Source: Rosa chinensis (Eukaryota; Streptophyta; Magnoliopsida; Rosales; Rosaceae). From it: DNA of 64,000 nucleotides. The notes beneath the pieces are model-generated. The model did no database searches. It worked only from the letters and a program-made list of their open reading frames with translations, and was not told the origin of the DNA. Position numbers and translations under genes: made by a program. This document shows positions 46,382 through 62,075 of this stretch, in pieces. Numbering within the stretch: position 1 is the stretch's first letter; the number at the start of each line of letters is the position of its first letter. The stretch covers positions 65,874,989 to 65,938,988 of the forward strand of contig NC_037094.1 in NCBI RefSeq assembly GCF_002994745.2, written 5' to 3'.

Positions 46382-46899
46382 GGAACTCTTTTGTTCTTTG
46401 TTTAATGTTTAAATCTAAGTATGAGTGTAATGAAAAGAAAGAAAAAATAAAATAATTTTTTTTAGAAGAAAACTAAAATAATTTATAGCTATTAGATTTT
46501 GAAAGAATAAGATGGTTTTTTTGTTTTTTTCAAGAATTACATGATATGATTTGGCAGGTTGATGATGTATGTAGATAACATGGCATGACATCTAACATTG
46601 AGGCCCCAAATCTTAAGCCTCATTGAGGCCAACAATCATTTTCCTTTGCCCAAAACACAAGATATGATTCATAATTATAAAATGCAAAATTTTGTTAGTT
46701 TTTTTTTTTTTTACAAGATTTCACCGGCAGCTTTGCAATGCGAGCTAGCAAAGCTGATAAATTAATTCTCCTAGTTACAGTACTGCTACAAATTATAACA
46801 GCAGCTAATTAATTAAAATATGGGGATCGAGCATCGATGAATAATGATCAACTGAATCTCATCAGCACTTGAATTAGTATATATTGTGTCGAATATATA
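46382..46899. other. TIR remnant and 3' flank of the MADS gene
   Basis: Contains the right-hand inverted border of the nest (about 46570-46655) and the probable 3' UTR of the minus-strand MADS gene. No other gene. Confidence 0.45.
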
Positions 46900-49800
46900 T
46901 TAATGTCCATTAAGCTGAGGAACTTTATTGTTTTGATCATGATAATTGTCTGCACCTTCATTGTAAGCTTGTACGTTGGAGCTGCTAACTGGAATCTCCA
47001 CCTGCTCGTGTGGTATTATTTCTGGCATGTTTGAGCTTACCATTGCCTGCTGCAGTAATTAAAATTATAAGCGTATGTTTTACAACATAACACCCATGCA
47101 ACACAACCCCTACCACGTACATGTACTTGTTTAAGTATGACAACATGAATTTTTTTTTTTTTTTTGAAAAGGACCGCATGAATTATAATTGCATGTTTTC
47201 GCCTAATTTGTAGTTTGATAGCATAGCATGCAAGATATCATAAATTACCTGATATTGAGGCATCAATGATGGTTGCATAAGGGTGGAATGGTGTCCGGAA
47301 GATGTGTATGGCTGAGGCCAAGGAGGAAGCTCTCCATCACTGCCGTTTGTAACACTCACATGACACTCTCCCATGCTACTCGGATCTGCTCCACCATTTG
47401 AACTCGTTCCTTGTGAAAAAGGATCATACAGTGACGACGACAAGTTCCTATGCGTATGTATACAAACACATCAGGCTATTGTAAAAGTTAAGTAATTCAA
47501 TTGAGATTAGGGTTTGATGGCAACGTACCTAAGTTGGTGATCCAAAGGAGCAGAAGCATCGTATATTTGGGTGTGGTTGTGACCACCGTTAGCCAGCCAA
47601 CCTGCCACCTCATTCTCAAAAGAACCTGGCAACATTTGCTGCATGAAAATTTCCCCAAAATCAAGATCTATATATGCTAAACTCTATAGCATAGAGCCAT
47701 ACAATAATCGAGTTATCAGGAAAAAAAAAACAAAAAAAAACTGAAACCAAAAAACAGTTGTATCAATTCATTGTGTGTACTAAGATTTCGGAGAATTCTT
47801 GGGTACCTTGGTGTTTACCATACCCTCATTTTGTTAAATATTTTGGACCATTGGATTAGTAATATATCCAATGATTCAAAATATTTAACAAATTGGTAAC
47901 TTGTTTAGCCCTTAGCCTTTCTAATTTTTTTGGTAACACAAACTACTAATTGAATTGAAAACAATAAAGATGGTGAAAACAATAAAGTCAATTAATGTTT
48001 GATTATCAATTAACAATTGACAATTATGATTTTTCCTTTTCCTTTTACTCAAATAATATTTGTCCTATTTATAGTAATTACTCAACCTAAACTAATGTAC
48101 TAATTTATGGACAATTTAACAAGTGCAACAACAAATTTGTTGTCAAAGTGGTAAATCTTTATATTTTTATCATTAATGGAATAATTACTCAATGACTACA
48201 TATTTTACCATAACTTGCAACTATTGGTGTAAAATCAGTAACTTTTGTTCTGATTGTAGTAATTACTTCAAAAACTATACCATTTACAAGATTACCGACC
48301 ATTTTACAATTCCGACAACATTTGTGTTGTGAACATGGTAAAATTAAAATTAGACCAAAAGATATGTAACAACTCAGTATTGTAAGGAGCTTCTCCACTT
48401 GATTATCAAGGTTCTAAATTTGATAAAAGTTGTCCAAATATGATATTTACATCTTTGACCACTCAATTACAATAACTACAACAACTATTGTCATAAATCG
48501 TAATTGTAGTTCAACTATGTGTAATTTATTATTTTGACAATACTTATTACATGATTTTTAACAATGTTACATATCAAAAAAGAGTGTGTTGTTAATATGG
48601 TAAATTTTATTTTTAAAAATGACACATGTTGATATTTAATTGGGTAACCTGTTGACCAGTTCAGTAGGTTTCCACTATATTAATTTATTAAAAGTAAAAA
48701 AAATAAAAAAATAAGGGTATGGCAAACACCAAGGTACCCAAGACGACCCCCTAAGATTTCCTGGGAAAAGACTTTTTTAATTAAAGTAATTAGGTGATTT
48801 GTTGTTCACATATGAGGATTCAATCAAATGGATATGTATAGCACATATATAAAGCCGATTGACAGGCCAAAGGACTTCTTAGCATTTTTATTACCTGTAT
48901 TCCAGATGAATCAAAAGAGGATAGCTGGTTACTCAACAAATATTCCTGCAAAATAAAGGCAGATCGAGATCATCCTCAATTTATCATCATCCATAAGAAA
49001 CGAAAAACATTACATAGCATAAAACCTAGTACGTAAATTTGCAAACCCAGTTACTTGAAAATTGGAAAAGAATGAATAACATGCAAGAAGAAAAACTACT
49101 TTTCTGGTGCAACTAGACCAGAGCAGCCAAACAATAAAACTCGCAAATTATTTAGGAACAAACACATTACTCTACCTTTCTCTGCGTAACACGCGACAAG
49201 GTGTCCACAAGACTTTTCTCAGATGATTCAAGCTCTGCCATAGATGTGATTTTTAGTGGGTCAGGCTCATATATCCTGTGTTTTGTATAAGATCAAGTGA
49301 AATGACTTAGTCACCACAAATCAGATTTTATACAGTAAACAAATTGTTAGTTTATTTTTATATTAAAATTGCGATGAACAAGTTCGTTTAGTGCAGTTAA
49401 CTTCTAACAAAATTATCATTTTTAAACCTAATTATGCCACAACATGTAACTAGTTCACTCGGGGGATTTCCTTTTTAGGACCTTATTTGATCTTCCGCCA
49501 TTCGAACCTGTTGTTGTAGCCCACCAATTTCCTGTTGAAGTTCCTAGAATGAAAAATTAACCATATAAGTCAAAGGTTAATTTTGATCATGGGAAACAAC
49601 AAAAATAGTCTGCAGAACGCTTACAAAAGCAAACTCAGAGAGGTAGCAAAGTTCTTACCTCAATTTCAGAGCTAACTGCAGTAGGACTACTTCAATTTGA
49701 AGAGTTTAGAGTAATCGAGACATGCACGTAGACACAACCAAAATCATTGATCAGTCTATGTATGGAAGACAAAATTACTAACAGAACAAATTGTTTGATA

Positions 49801-51465
49801 TCAAATTTTTTTATATTTCTTTTATTCAACTTCCAAGGAAAATTGTTTTTAATAGTGTATTGTTTCACTCTCGCTACCTATTCAAATAAAGTGTGTCCTG
49901 ACATGGATGTTGGGTGCATGGATCTTATTTGACCGCTGAGTTTTTTTTTTTTTTTTTGGTCGGAGAGAGCTTACGGTTTAATAAAATGAAACGGTCATAT
50001 TATTTGTTGTATATCACTTAGATATTAGGGTGATAAACACTTATATTAAGATTATGAAGAGGAAGAAGATTACAAACTTGGCTAGTTGAAGAGCAAAATC
50101 ATTATCACTACGAAGTTGTTGAAGGATCCTGAGCAAGTACTGCAAGAAAACAAACAACATCGTATATATACGTTTTCGATCATTTAGAATTATCTCGAGA
50201 ATAATTGAGAAACAACAAGATAAAATAAAATAGAGTACATTGCTACATGCCATATATCTGACCTCTTTGTTTTGTAGATCACTGCAAAAGGACAATGAAC
50301 CAATTACTAAATATATCAAATTGTACAAAATGAAGATTAACTCAGAGAATATTATCTAAAGAGAGGAATAGAAGCATACGGATGTTTGTTGTGATCAGGG
50401 AAAATTATAGCACTGCAACAATTGAAAATTAATTAGCTGACCAATGAATAAACTAATTCTAAATCATTCAACTTTATTTTATTTTATTTTTTTAAGACTA
50501 GTTAAGTAAATATTTTGATATTAAGAAAACTTACTGCTCTCTTTCTTGGTCTGGGAGATTGATGTAACGAGTAAACACATCTTCAATCCTGATTTCAACA
50601 ACAGCATTGTTATTAAATAACTAATTATCAATAAACCAGAAGAAGGGAAAATAAATAAAATCGTAAAACCCTAAAAAGCTATGATAATTCTTAAATTCAT
50701 TAATCATTGAATAATGCTATTGTTGTATACATAAATGCGAACGACAGTCGTTCATATACTTGAAAAATTACTAACAATTGAAATATGCAAAACAATTGAT
50801 ATATGAAATTCTACAGTAGGTTTTGCATATATCAATGGTTAATAACCGTCTATACGGTTGAGCAAACCACGTTGATGGAATTTGTCTTTCTTCCTAAGAG
50901 GAACGCAAAGGATATTCAAACTAAATGGTCAGAGATCCTATTCCCAAGCTGATACCAGAAAAACATGAGTAATAACAAAATTTTTCTTGAATGGTTTTGG
51001 AAGTAATCCACTTATATCACGAGAACAATCACATAGTAATTATTTAAAAATAAAATATAAATAAATAAAACAGAGAGAGAGAGAACAAAACAAAACGGAG
51101 TTTCACTTTGTGTATCAAATTTTCCAGAACATGAACCATGCTGGATATACAGAAGCAAAACATGATTTAGGCCATACATGAGAGAAATTGATATAAAGCA
51201 TTCCTAAATGAATAGCATCAAGAGCACATAAATAAGGGCATGCAAAATGTTATTGAAATCTAATGTGAATTGATAAAAACCTTCTTTTGCCGGAAAAGTG
51301 GCTAAGACGACCAGAAGGAGAGAACATGATAAGAGCAATGTCAATGTCACAAAGGATGGAAAGCTCATAGGCTTTTTTAATGAGTCCATTTCTGCGCTTT
51401 GAGAATGTAACTTGCCGATTGGTGTTGTTTTCTATTCTCTTAATCTCCAGCTTAACACGACCCAT
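46900..51465 (-). CDS. AGL104-like: MIKC*-type MADS-box transcription factor, AGL66/AGL104-like, 350 aa
   Basis: Twelve exons, all GT/AG: 51465-51281, 50588-50535, 50412-50380, 50281-50263, 50139-50078, 49686-49659, 49543-49482, 49275-49176, 48945-48895, 47638-47529, 47447-47249 and 47049-46900. Total 1053 bp in frame. Residues 1-60 are a MADS domain ([20 protein letters not shown], then [20 protein letters not shown]) that binds CArG-type DNA. A long I region and a K-like coiled coil follow ([49 protein letters not shown]), then [15 protein letters not shown] and a Ser/Pro/Gln-rich C-terminus ending KVPQLNGH. Length and motifs match Arabidopsis AGL104 (about 335 aa); P-clade and S-clade MIKC* factors heterodimerise to drive late pollen gene expression. 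No lesions were seen. Intron 1 is the first of several short and mid-sized introns; intron 9 holds a transposon. Confidence 0.95.
47790..48750. mobile_element. MULE-like MITE in intron 9 of the MADS gene (961 bp)
   Basis: Terminal inverted repeats include CTTGGGTACCTTGGTGTTTACC at the left (about 47799-47820) and GGCAAACACCAAGGTACCCAAG at the right. A perfect 10-bp duplication CTAAGATTTC flanks it (47780-47789, 48751-48760). The interior is AT-rich with TTTGTTGT/GGTAAA motifs and no transposase. Duplication length fits Mutator-like elements. It lies in an intron and does not touch the splice sites. Confidence 0.85.
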
Positions 51466-53557
<2,092 letters not shown>

Positions 53558-54300
53558 CACGGGAAAGTACCTTTGCAGTTTAATGGGTTTAATATCTTTT
53601 ATTCATTTAAAGATATTTTTATGTGTGCCAAAGTATATTATTGATTTCAAGTATTTTAGGATTTAGTGTCCTTAATTGTTTATATTTCTTTTAACACAAA
53701 AAGATTTGTTTTTCCTTGTAGAATGTATATTAGGGTAAAAAGTTGTTGGATTGTTTTTATAAGGGGATGGCAGCTATTCTAAGGGTGTGAAAAAAAAAAC
53801 AGGCGGCATAAGAAGGGAACTTGGAACGCAAGAAGAGTTGGAGGCGTCTTGCATGTTTGCTAATTGAGTCTTCACTAGAGTCAAAACACTTGGTCTATGT
53901 TTAAGTGTTCTTGATCATTGTTTCATATGCATAACTTCTCTTGAGATCAGTAGAGGAGCTGTGAAGAAAGGAGAGCGATATTTGATGATCATTCAAGTGA
54001 AGAAGAAGGAGTTCAAGATGGAAGACAAACTTGGTATTAGTTTTCATCTAATCATTGTAGCCGAGTTAGTGCTATTCAAGTTTGTAAAGAACATATCCTT
54101 CATCATAAGTTAATTCTTATTTTGAGTTCTCAAGAGTAAGAGCCCCGAAGTGTTTTTAATCTCATATTTGAGGTTTTCACTGCGTAACCAAAATCTGGTG
54201 TTCTGTTTGTTAATTTTGGTTTCTGCACCCCAGTAAGGATTGATCCGTGCATTGCTATCCCCGTTTTCCAGAAAACACATTCTGTCCTTATATTTTCACT

Positions 54301-54312
54301 TGGCATCAGAGC
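54301..54312 (+). promoter_or_regulatory. Primer-binding site of Copia element 2
   Basis: TGGCATCAGAGC, two bases after the LTR. It differs from the standard tRNA-Met complement TGGTATCAGAGC by one T-to-C change. Confidence 0.9.
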
Positions 54313-54345
54313 AGGTTCTAAAACTTTTTAGTTGATCTGTGGTCA

Positions 54346-56432
54346 ATGATGGAACGTGAATATAACAGAGCCTCCAGTTCGATAAATTGCCCCCCTTTGT
54401 TTGATGGTGAAGATTACTCATAATGGAAGATTATGATAAGGGCATTCCTCTATTCTCAAGATGAAAATATGTGGAATATAGTTGAAACAAGATGGGGACA
54501 CCCCACCAAGGCTGAAGACTCAAAGAAAGTAGAAGGGACATCTACAAGAGTTCTTAAGCCTACGAAAGAATGGACAGAAGACGAGGTTCGGAATAGAAGT
54601 TGTGATTTCAAGGCACGGAATTCCTTATACACAGCTTTGTCCAAGAAGGAGAGGGTGAGAATCAGCCATTGTGACACAGCTAAACAAGCATGGAATCTTC
54701 TTTAGGTCACTTATGAAGGAAATAAAAAGGTCAGAGGTCAGAAGCTTCAGAGTCTTGTTTTAGAGTTTGAGAACATGCAAATGGGGGAGGATGAATTAAT
54801 AGATGACTTTCATGCTCGTCTTATGAATGTGACAAGTCAGTGTCACAATCTTGGTGATTCTTTTGAAGAGCATCGGATTGTCAAGAAAATACTTAGGTCT
54901 CTTTCATCAAAGTTTCAATCCAAACAGACAGTTATAGAGGAGACTCAAGACCTGGACACCTATTCTCTTGACAAACTTATAGGTAATCTCAAAACCTTTG
55001 AGATGAGGATCAAGCCCAAGAAAAAAGTAAAAAAATATTGCTTTCTCTTCTGTTAAAAAGAAAGATAATGTTGATGATGATTATGTGAATTTATCGTTGT
55101 TGACAAAAGAGTTCAAAATTTTTCTGAAAAACAAAAAATCCTTTGGAAACTCTTCGAAAATTTTTCCTAACAAACTTAAATGCTTTGAGTGTGGTGGAAT
55201 TGGACATATTGCTGCTGATTGTGGCAACAAGAAGTATAATTCACGTGGTAACAAGGCTTTAAAAACCACATGGAGTGATAGTGATGAAGGGTCTCAATCA
55301 GATGGTGAAGAGGTAAATTTTGCTCTTACTTCCTCTCTTAATATTGATTTATCCAATGATTCTGACTTGGAAGATGATACTCTTGATAAAGAAACAAATG
55401 AAAAGTGTAAGCAATTGTATAATGCTTCAAAAATTATTCTTCGAAAAAATTACAAACTTGAAAAAGAAGTTGAATCATTGAGAGTGGAAAAATAAAAGAT
55501 TGAGCAAAAATTTGAAGCTTTTTAAAAGAATGGGATGAAGAACGTGCTGACCTTGTTTATAAGATTAAAGTTTTGCAGGTGATGTCAAGTCTAAGGATTG
55601 GGACAAGGAACATGGTGATCTTATTAACAAAATTAAAGTTTTGCAGGTTGAAGTCAAGATTCAGTCCACTCTAAATATTTCACTAACCCTTGAAAATGAG
55701 AAATTGCAGGATGAGCTATTCAAAGTCAAGGAAAGCTTCAACAAGTTCTCTATAGGGTCTGAAAAGGTCTCCAAGATGATGGGCTTTGGTAAGACTCATG
55801 GCAACAAAGAAGGGTTAGGTTATGAAGTTGAGTCTTGCAAGCCTTTAACCTTTGTTAAAGGTGTGGAATGTGAAAGTTCATTGGATCAGTCACAAGCTTC
55901 AAGTAACCATGATTCTGGTCCCAAGTTGCCCAAAAGATCAGAGGCAAATTTAGCCCTTCAAACCCATCAAAAAGATGCTCAGGTAAGTTCTGACATTCAC
56001 AATTCTGTGCGTTAGCTCAGGTACGTTCATAACACTAAAAGCTTCATTCTCACTTGTCATTATTGCAGAAAATTAGGACACATACATCCTAGGTGTAATA
56101 TACTTCACAGGGTCACTCAAAATCAGAGAAAAACATCAAAAATTAGCCCAACCGCATCGCTGCAAGCTGAGCGGAAAGAGCATCTGAAGTTGATTAGCAG
56201 GTTTGCAGAGCGTATTACAATCCCCAAAGAGCAGAAGTTGAAGCAGAACCAAATTTGGATTAAAAAAGGTTCAAATAATCATTTTTCTGCTCATACGGAT
56301 AATGTTGATAATATGCTTGAGCTTGCTTTCGTTCCTACTGAACACAAATTGGCTAATTCGTTTAGTAGGCCGTTAGACAAAACTCAATTTGAATCACTTA
56401 GAAGTACCGTTGGTGGATGCTCTAAGTATTGA
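54346..56432 (+). pseudogene. gag and RNase H remnant of Copia element 2
   Basis: Gag starts MMEREYNRASSS at 54346, meets a TAA at 54421-54423, and continues through a UBN2-type gag domain (WKIMIRAFLYSQ, YTALSKKERVRISHC, LSSKFQSKQTVIEE). A CFECGGIGHIAADC knuckle (about 55180) and a Glu/Lys-rich coiled coil (KLEKEVESLRVEK) follow, then CHYCRKLGHIHPRC (about 56060). The sequence then jumps to the last part of Copia RNase H (ELAFVPTEHKLANSFSRPLD), ending TGA at 56430-56432. The junction is near 56285. Frameshifts occur near 55030 and 55500. No protease, integrase or RT remains. Confidence 0.85.
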
Positions 56433-57477
56433 TACTCTCACTTCGCTTGATCCATTTTGCATGCATTCATGTTGTATGTCTTCATGATAGTATAGGTGCA
56501 TTTTCTTTACGTTCTGCATTGTTAGGTTCAGTTTCTGGAAATTCAGGATTGAAATGGTGGTTTGTATCTCCGAGTGTCTGATATATTATTTTGAACTTAG
56601 ATTGACAAGGGCCACACTCTTTTCCTTAAATCTGTATGCAATGAGGTGCCTAGCACGTTTTGAATTTGCTCTTGCGTCACTCTGTAATTGTGAGCTTGAA
56701 CAACATATTCTCTATCACCTTGAATCCTCACATGCACACATACTATAAGTGGTGGTAAGTCATATTTGTTGGTTGGCCTGTTCTCAATACTCTTGTACGG
56801 AATATTTCCTTACTTCTGTAGCTCCTTAAAAAAAAAAAAAAAAAGATTTATGGAGCATGGCTAGGCTATTCCCAAAGTAAACAGGTCTCGGTAGTAACGA
56901 ACGATATGAGGATTGGGAAGAAACGGGAATGGTTTGGTCACCCCGGTGGATTGTGAAACTATTGACTCGAGTAGATATGCTCATTGGGATGTCCTTGTTA
57001 CATCTAGTACCCTAAAGTCATCTGACTTGGGAGCTGTTGGCATAATACTCATTACATGGGTCGTAGTCTTCTTGTGCAAAAATGTTACTTTGTGTGAAAG
57101 GCAAAAAGAAAAAAAATCAAAATCATGCCCACACGGTGTTATAAGGGGAATAAAGATTATGTGCTTCAAACTGTTTTGTATGTGAGTTTGACTTTTCAGG
57201 TTTCCACAAATATTACATACCCATCTTGAGATATGTTCACTCTTCACAACAAGAGGTATAGAATACTCGATCACCCTCTATCTTACCATGTGATTGTCGG
57301 AATCAATTCACTCGTGTGAACTTATTTTGTTGCACTCTTGTTTATGGTTAAGTGGTATTGCTCTTGTTGGAAAAGCTATGCGAATTAAATCTATTCTTAG
57401 CATTTGGAATACAACCCACTCATTGTGTGTTTGCATTTCATTCTTGCATCTCTCATCACATGATCACACTTAGGGGA
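56433..57477 (+). other. Post-pol region of Copia element 2
   Basis: Non-coding or decayed; frames 56554-56748 and 56913-57185 show no domain. Sireviruses often carry an envelope-like ORF here, but I cannot recognise one. Confidence 0.4.
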
Positions 57478-57482
57478 AGTAT

Positions 57483-58736
57483 TGATACTTGGACTATCTT
57501 TCTCTATTGCGCATGTTGAGAGAAAATTGCACACAGTGAGCGTAAATGTCACCCAACATAATTTCACTCGTATTCATTTAGTGAATAGAGTTTTTATTAT
57601 TTTGGGTTCGACCCATTCAAGACAGAATGTGTCTCTTAATTACGATCCCTTGTTATAGGGAAACACCCTTTGATTCCATTTATGAAGAAACCAATTGTGG
57701 ATGTGTGTTTGTTTGTTTTTGCGGCTGCACCCAGATATTTGAATGGGTTGCCTACGTACCATTGGAGAGGGATCAAGCCACTCGTAGTTCAAGAGTTCCA
57801 ATGAGTGGATGACTCATTGGAGGGCTTTGATTTTGGAATTAGAGTAGTGTTTGAGACGAATTTGGTTTAAGTGGACCAGGGATTCGATTTTGTGTTTAGG
57901 ACGCGATTGCATCTAGATAAATTTGATCTAGATTGCCTACATACCCTTTGCGGGATCAAACCACATGTAGTTCCGGCATTTGAGATTTAAATGGGTAGAT
58001 GACCCATTTATTTTGAATTTGTGTTTGGGAAAGTGTTTAAAGTCCTTGAATTTGGTTTGGACTTTATTTGTGTGATTTGGGAATGAATTTGATTTTTCTG
58101 GTGTTGGGAGAATTTGACTGGAGTCAGTGATTCATTTGGGACTGGCTGAATTTGACTGGTGGAGTCAGGGATTCTGTTTGGAGTTGCGGTTGCATCTAGT
58201 GGGTCGCTAGACTGCCTACATACCCTGTAAAGGGATCAAACCACTGTAGTTCATCATATTTGGGATTTTTGGTTTTGTACCAATTTTTACTCAACGGGTA
58301 TGTATTTTGAACTCGTCGAGAAAACATGTCTTGGTGAACACTTGATTTTAGTAGAGTGTCCACTGATTTGAATTGGGCACCCGAACATGCCGAGCTTCAT
58401 AATGGGCCTTGGATTTTACAAGGGGCTTTGATTAGTCCCGAACTTCGGCGAAGTTGTGCAACGGGCTTTTAAAATTGGGCTTCATACTGCTTCGAAATTA
58501 ATTCGAGCCCAGCAGCTTGCAACCCATGGATGGACACCCATAAGTTTTGATTTTATATCTACACCCATTTTGAAGCGACTTCATGTCTTGGACAAAATTG
58601 AAACCCAAAGAGGCCAGACCGTGGAGTGATTCCCCGTATACGGACTTGATTTATATATTTTGAAGGCATTTGTTTTTTGTTCAAAGCTACAGTAGCACCA
58701 TGTTTCGACAATTATGCAAATGAGAATTTTTGACCA
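57483..58736 (+). mobile_element. Candidate solo LTR inside Copia element 2
   Basis: A 1254-bp stretch begins TGATACTTGG and ends TTTTGACCA (TG...CA), flanked by AGTAT on both sides (57478-57482, 58737-58741). It includes three spaced copies of a GCCTACATACCC ... GGGATCAAACCA ... TGTAGTTC segment. It is non-coding. The boundaries rest only on the short duplication, so they are tentative. Confidence 0.42.
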
Positions 58737-58741
58737 AGTAT

Positions 58742-60819
58742 GTTGATCAAGTTCCCACCGCCAAGCCTCGTGGCTGTCAGTTAGTCTTCCGCTGTTTTTT
58801 TTGTCTTCTTACAAATCACATCATGGCCTCAAGAGATTATTTAATTAATCTTGCCATCATTCTTCACTTTGTCTTTATACTGATCATGCTACGGCCCCAA
58901 GGATCATTTGGTTAATCCTTGTCACATTTGTCTTCTAGTTGAGCATACATGGTCAGGTTTGAATGCTTTGTTTAGACAATTAAGCTGTAGCCCATCACTT
59001 TGACACATAATTTCAAAGCACTTGTCCTTCTCTTTATGTGCCGTCAACGCCTTCTTCTCCAGGAACAATTGAGTTCATTCACCCTTACAATGATTAATTG
59101 TTCTTATTTTCTGAAACGTACGTAGAGCTTGCGAACATGAATTGAGTACTCAATTGGCTTCAGCTCGTACTCATTGTGGCAGAGTCTCTGTATGTATTGC
59201 AGATGCAGGTGAAGGTAGGAACTTTGACAGCGTGGTTTCACCGTTGGGATTTGATGGACAAAGTGAGTCCAGATTTCTCACATAGAAGTGAAAGGCTTTT
59301 GCTTCACAACTTGGTCTCAGGTTTCTGATTTCTTTCCTCCTTGTTTGCAGGTTGTTGGAAATACTCCAGGAGAACATCAAGGGTAAATTCTTTCCTCCAG
59401 ACACCAATTTTATGTTTTGTGTGGTTGATGTTCTAGCTGGTGTGTTCTTTGCGTGGCTTATTTTGCAACTGGTGCAAGGCCATTTGCTGCGCTGCGGTGG
59501 AAAGGAAAGGCAGGAGGCTTTCGGTTGGGACTGCTGCTGACTTTCAGAACAGATGACATGACATTCCACCGATTGGTCATACACTCGTGGATACACATGT
59601 ATCATATACGAGATTGCGACCGTTCGGGGATCTCCACAGCTTCATGGTGACACAGGTACAAGAGACGCTGCATTTATTTGTCAGGAAAGCACCATCATAC
59701 GCAGGACGCACAGCGACTGTTGTGGGCAGCAGCTTGGCAATTCGATTATTGCTGATGTGGTAATTGCTTGGCGACCAGCAGGAGATTATGAGGATGAGAT
59801 TTTGGCTATGCTTCATGGATGGGTTGTCTTAGAGTCGACGTTAATGGTAAGCACTTGACAACGTCTGCACCATGAAAGGAAAAGTTCAGTAATTTCAGGT
59901 GATAATTGTAATATATACCTGTGACTTATGGAGCTTCTTCTACTGAAACGTGCTTCTCCGTTTGTGGCTTCTCTTGGAAAGCTTTAAGGATGGAACGCTG
60001 TAGGTCTCCGGTCTTGTGTGAACTCTCTCCTTTCTGCTCCTAGCCTTTCTGCTGCCCTCCAGTCCTTCTCCGTCTCTTTTTGCTTCTGCTCTTCACTCTA
60101 TATATTTTCTTTAACCCTTCAGTGCCTTCCTCCTCTTCCTTTAGTTTAAGGTTTTATTTATAGAGCAAACACATGGATGGGATAGGGACGAGATGACTGT
60201 TGTTTGAATTTTGAAATCATTTGTTATTCAAAATCAAACCCAACCGCTTTGACCATGCCATCTACTTTATCTTTGAAGTCGTCTTTCATATGTTTACCCA
60301 TGTTGGAGATAAGCCTAGCATTTGACGATAGAACTGATAGCTAGCTCCCTTACAAATCTGAATTAAATCTTATCATGATGAGGAACTCAACTACCAACAC
60401 CTTGACACCTGTATGAATGAGAAGATATGCCTACTTCTTTGGTATTCGACCATCTTCTTGCTTTAAATTGACTCCACATATATTTTTAAACAAACAAATG
60501 CAATTTGTTTTGATGTCCATGGGTCACACACATCCACATAACCATTTATTGAGCTTTACAAAATTTTGATCTCAACAGCGCAACATCTAATGGTGATCCT
60601 TCTTCTACATAGCTTCCGCTACTTAAGTTACCTTTGTCATTCCTATTTAAAAAGGGGGAGACATTAGATGCATGACTGTGCCAAACGTTATTCTATCTTA
60701 TGCATTTTACCAATGTGTGAGAAATGTTTCAGGAATGAATGGATGAAGATTTGTGATGCTTCTCCTGTACTTGTTGAGGGAGAGAGTTTGTCCTAATTTA
60801 TGTTTTGTATAGGAATGCC
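58742..60819 (+). other. 3' non-coding part of Copia element 2 (unresolved)
   Basis: Long sequence without recognisable coding domains. A CTATATATTTTC box near 60100 and pyrimidine-rich CTTCTCCGTCTC text resemble a promoter of another LTR fragment. The antisense frame 59171-59605 and sense frame 59352-59540 show no family. Confidence 0.35.
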
Positions 60820-60831
60820 AAAGGGGGAGAT
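60820..60831 (+). promoter_or_regulatory. Polypurine tract of Copia element 2
   Basis: AAAGGGGGAGAT immediately precedes the 3' LTR start TGTAGG (60832). Confidence 0.85.
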
Positions 60832-61025
60832 TGTAGGTACAAGTTTTGATCAACTAGGTGTGTTGGTAGTCCCTACAAAACAGGAAAGTATCTTTGCAGT
60901 TTAATGAGCTTAATATCTTTTATTCATTTAAAGATATTTTTCTGTGTGCCAAAGTATATTATTGATTTCCTAAGTATTTTAGGATTTAGTGTCCTTAATC
61001 TTTTATATTACTTTTAACATAAAAA

Positions 61026-62075
<1,050 letters not shown>

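Larger units (their letters stand above)
34209..46660. mobile_element. Nest bounded by an old terminal-inverted-repeat pair
   Basis: The left border (about 34209-34300; GGCCTCAATGAGACCTAACAT, GGTGTCATTCCATGT) and the right border (about 46570-46655 read on the minus strand; GGCCTCAATGAGGCTTAAGAT, GATGTCATGCCATGT) align as inverted copies at roughly 70 percent over about 75 bp. Everything between is later insertions: a MULE MITE, two LINEs, a Copia element and a solo Gypsy LTR. The simplest reading is an old MITE or TIR element split open by nested retroelements. The arms are too degraded to define a duplication. Confidence 0.5.

Noticed and set aside
59171..59605. 144-aa minus-strand ORF
   Set aside because: No domain, no splice support, and it lies inside the 3' region of a retrotransposon.
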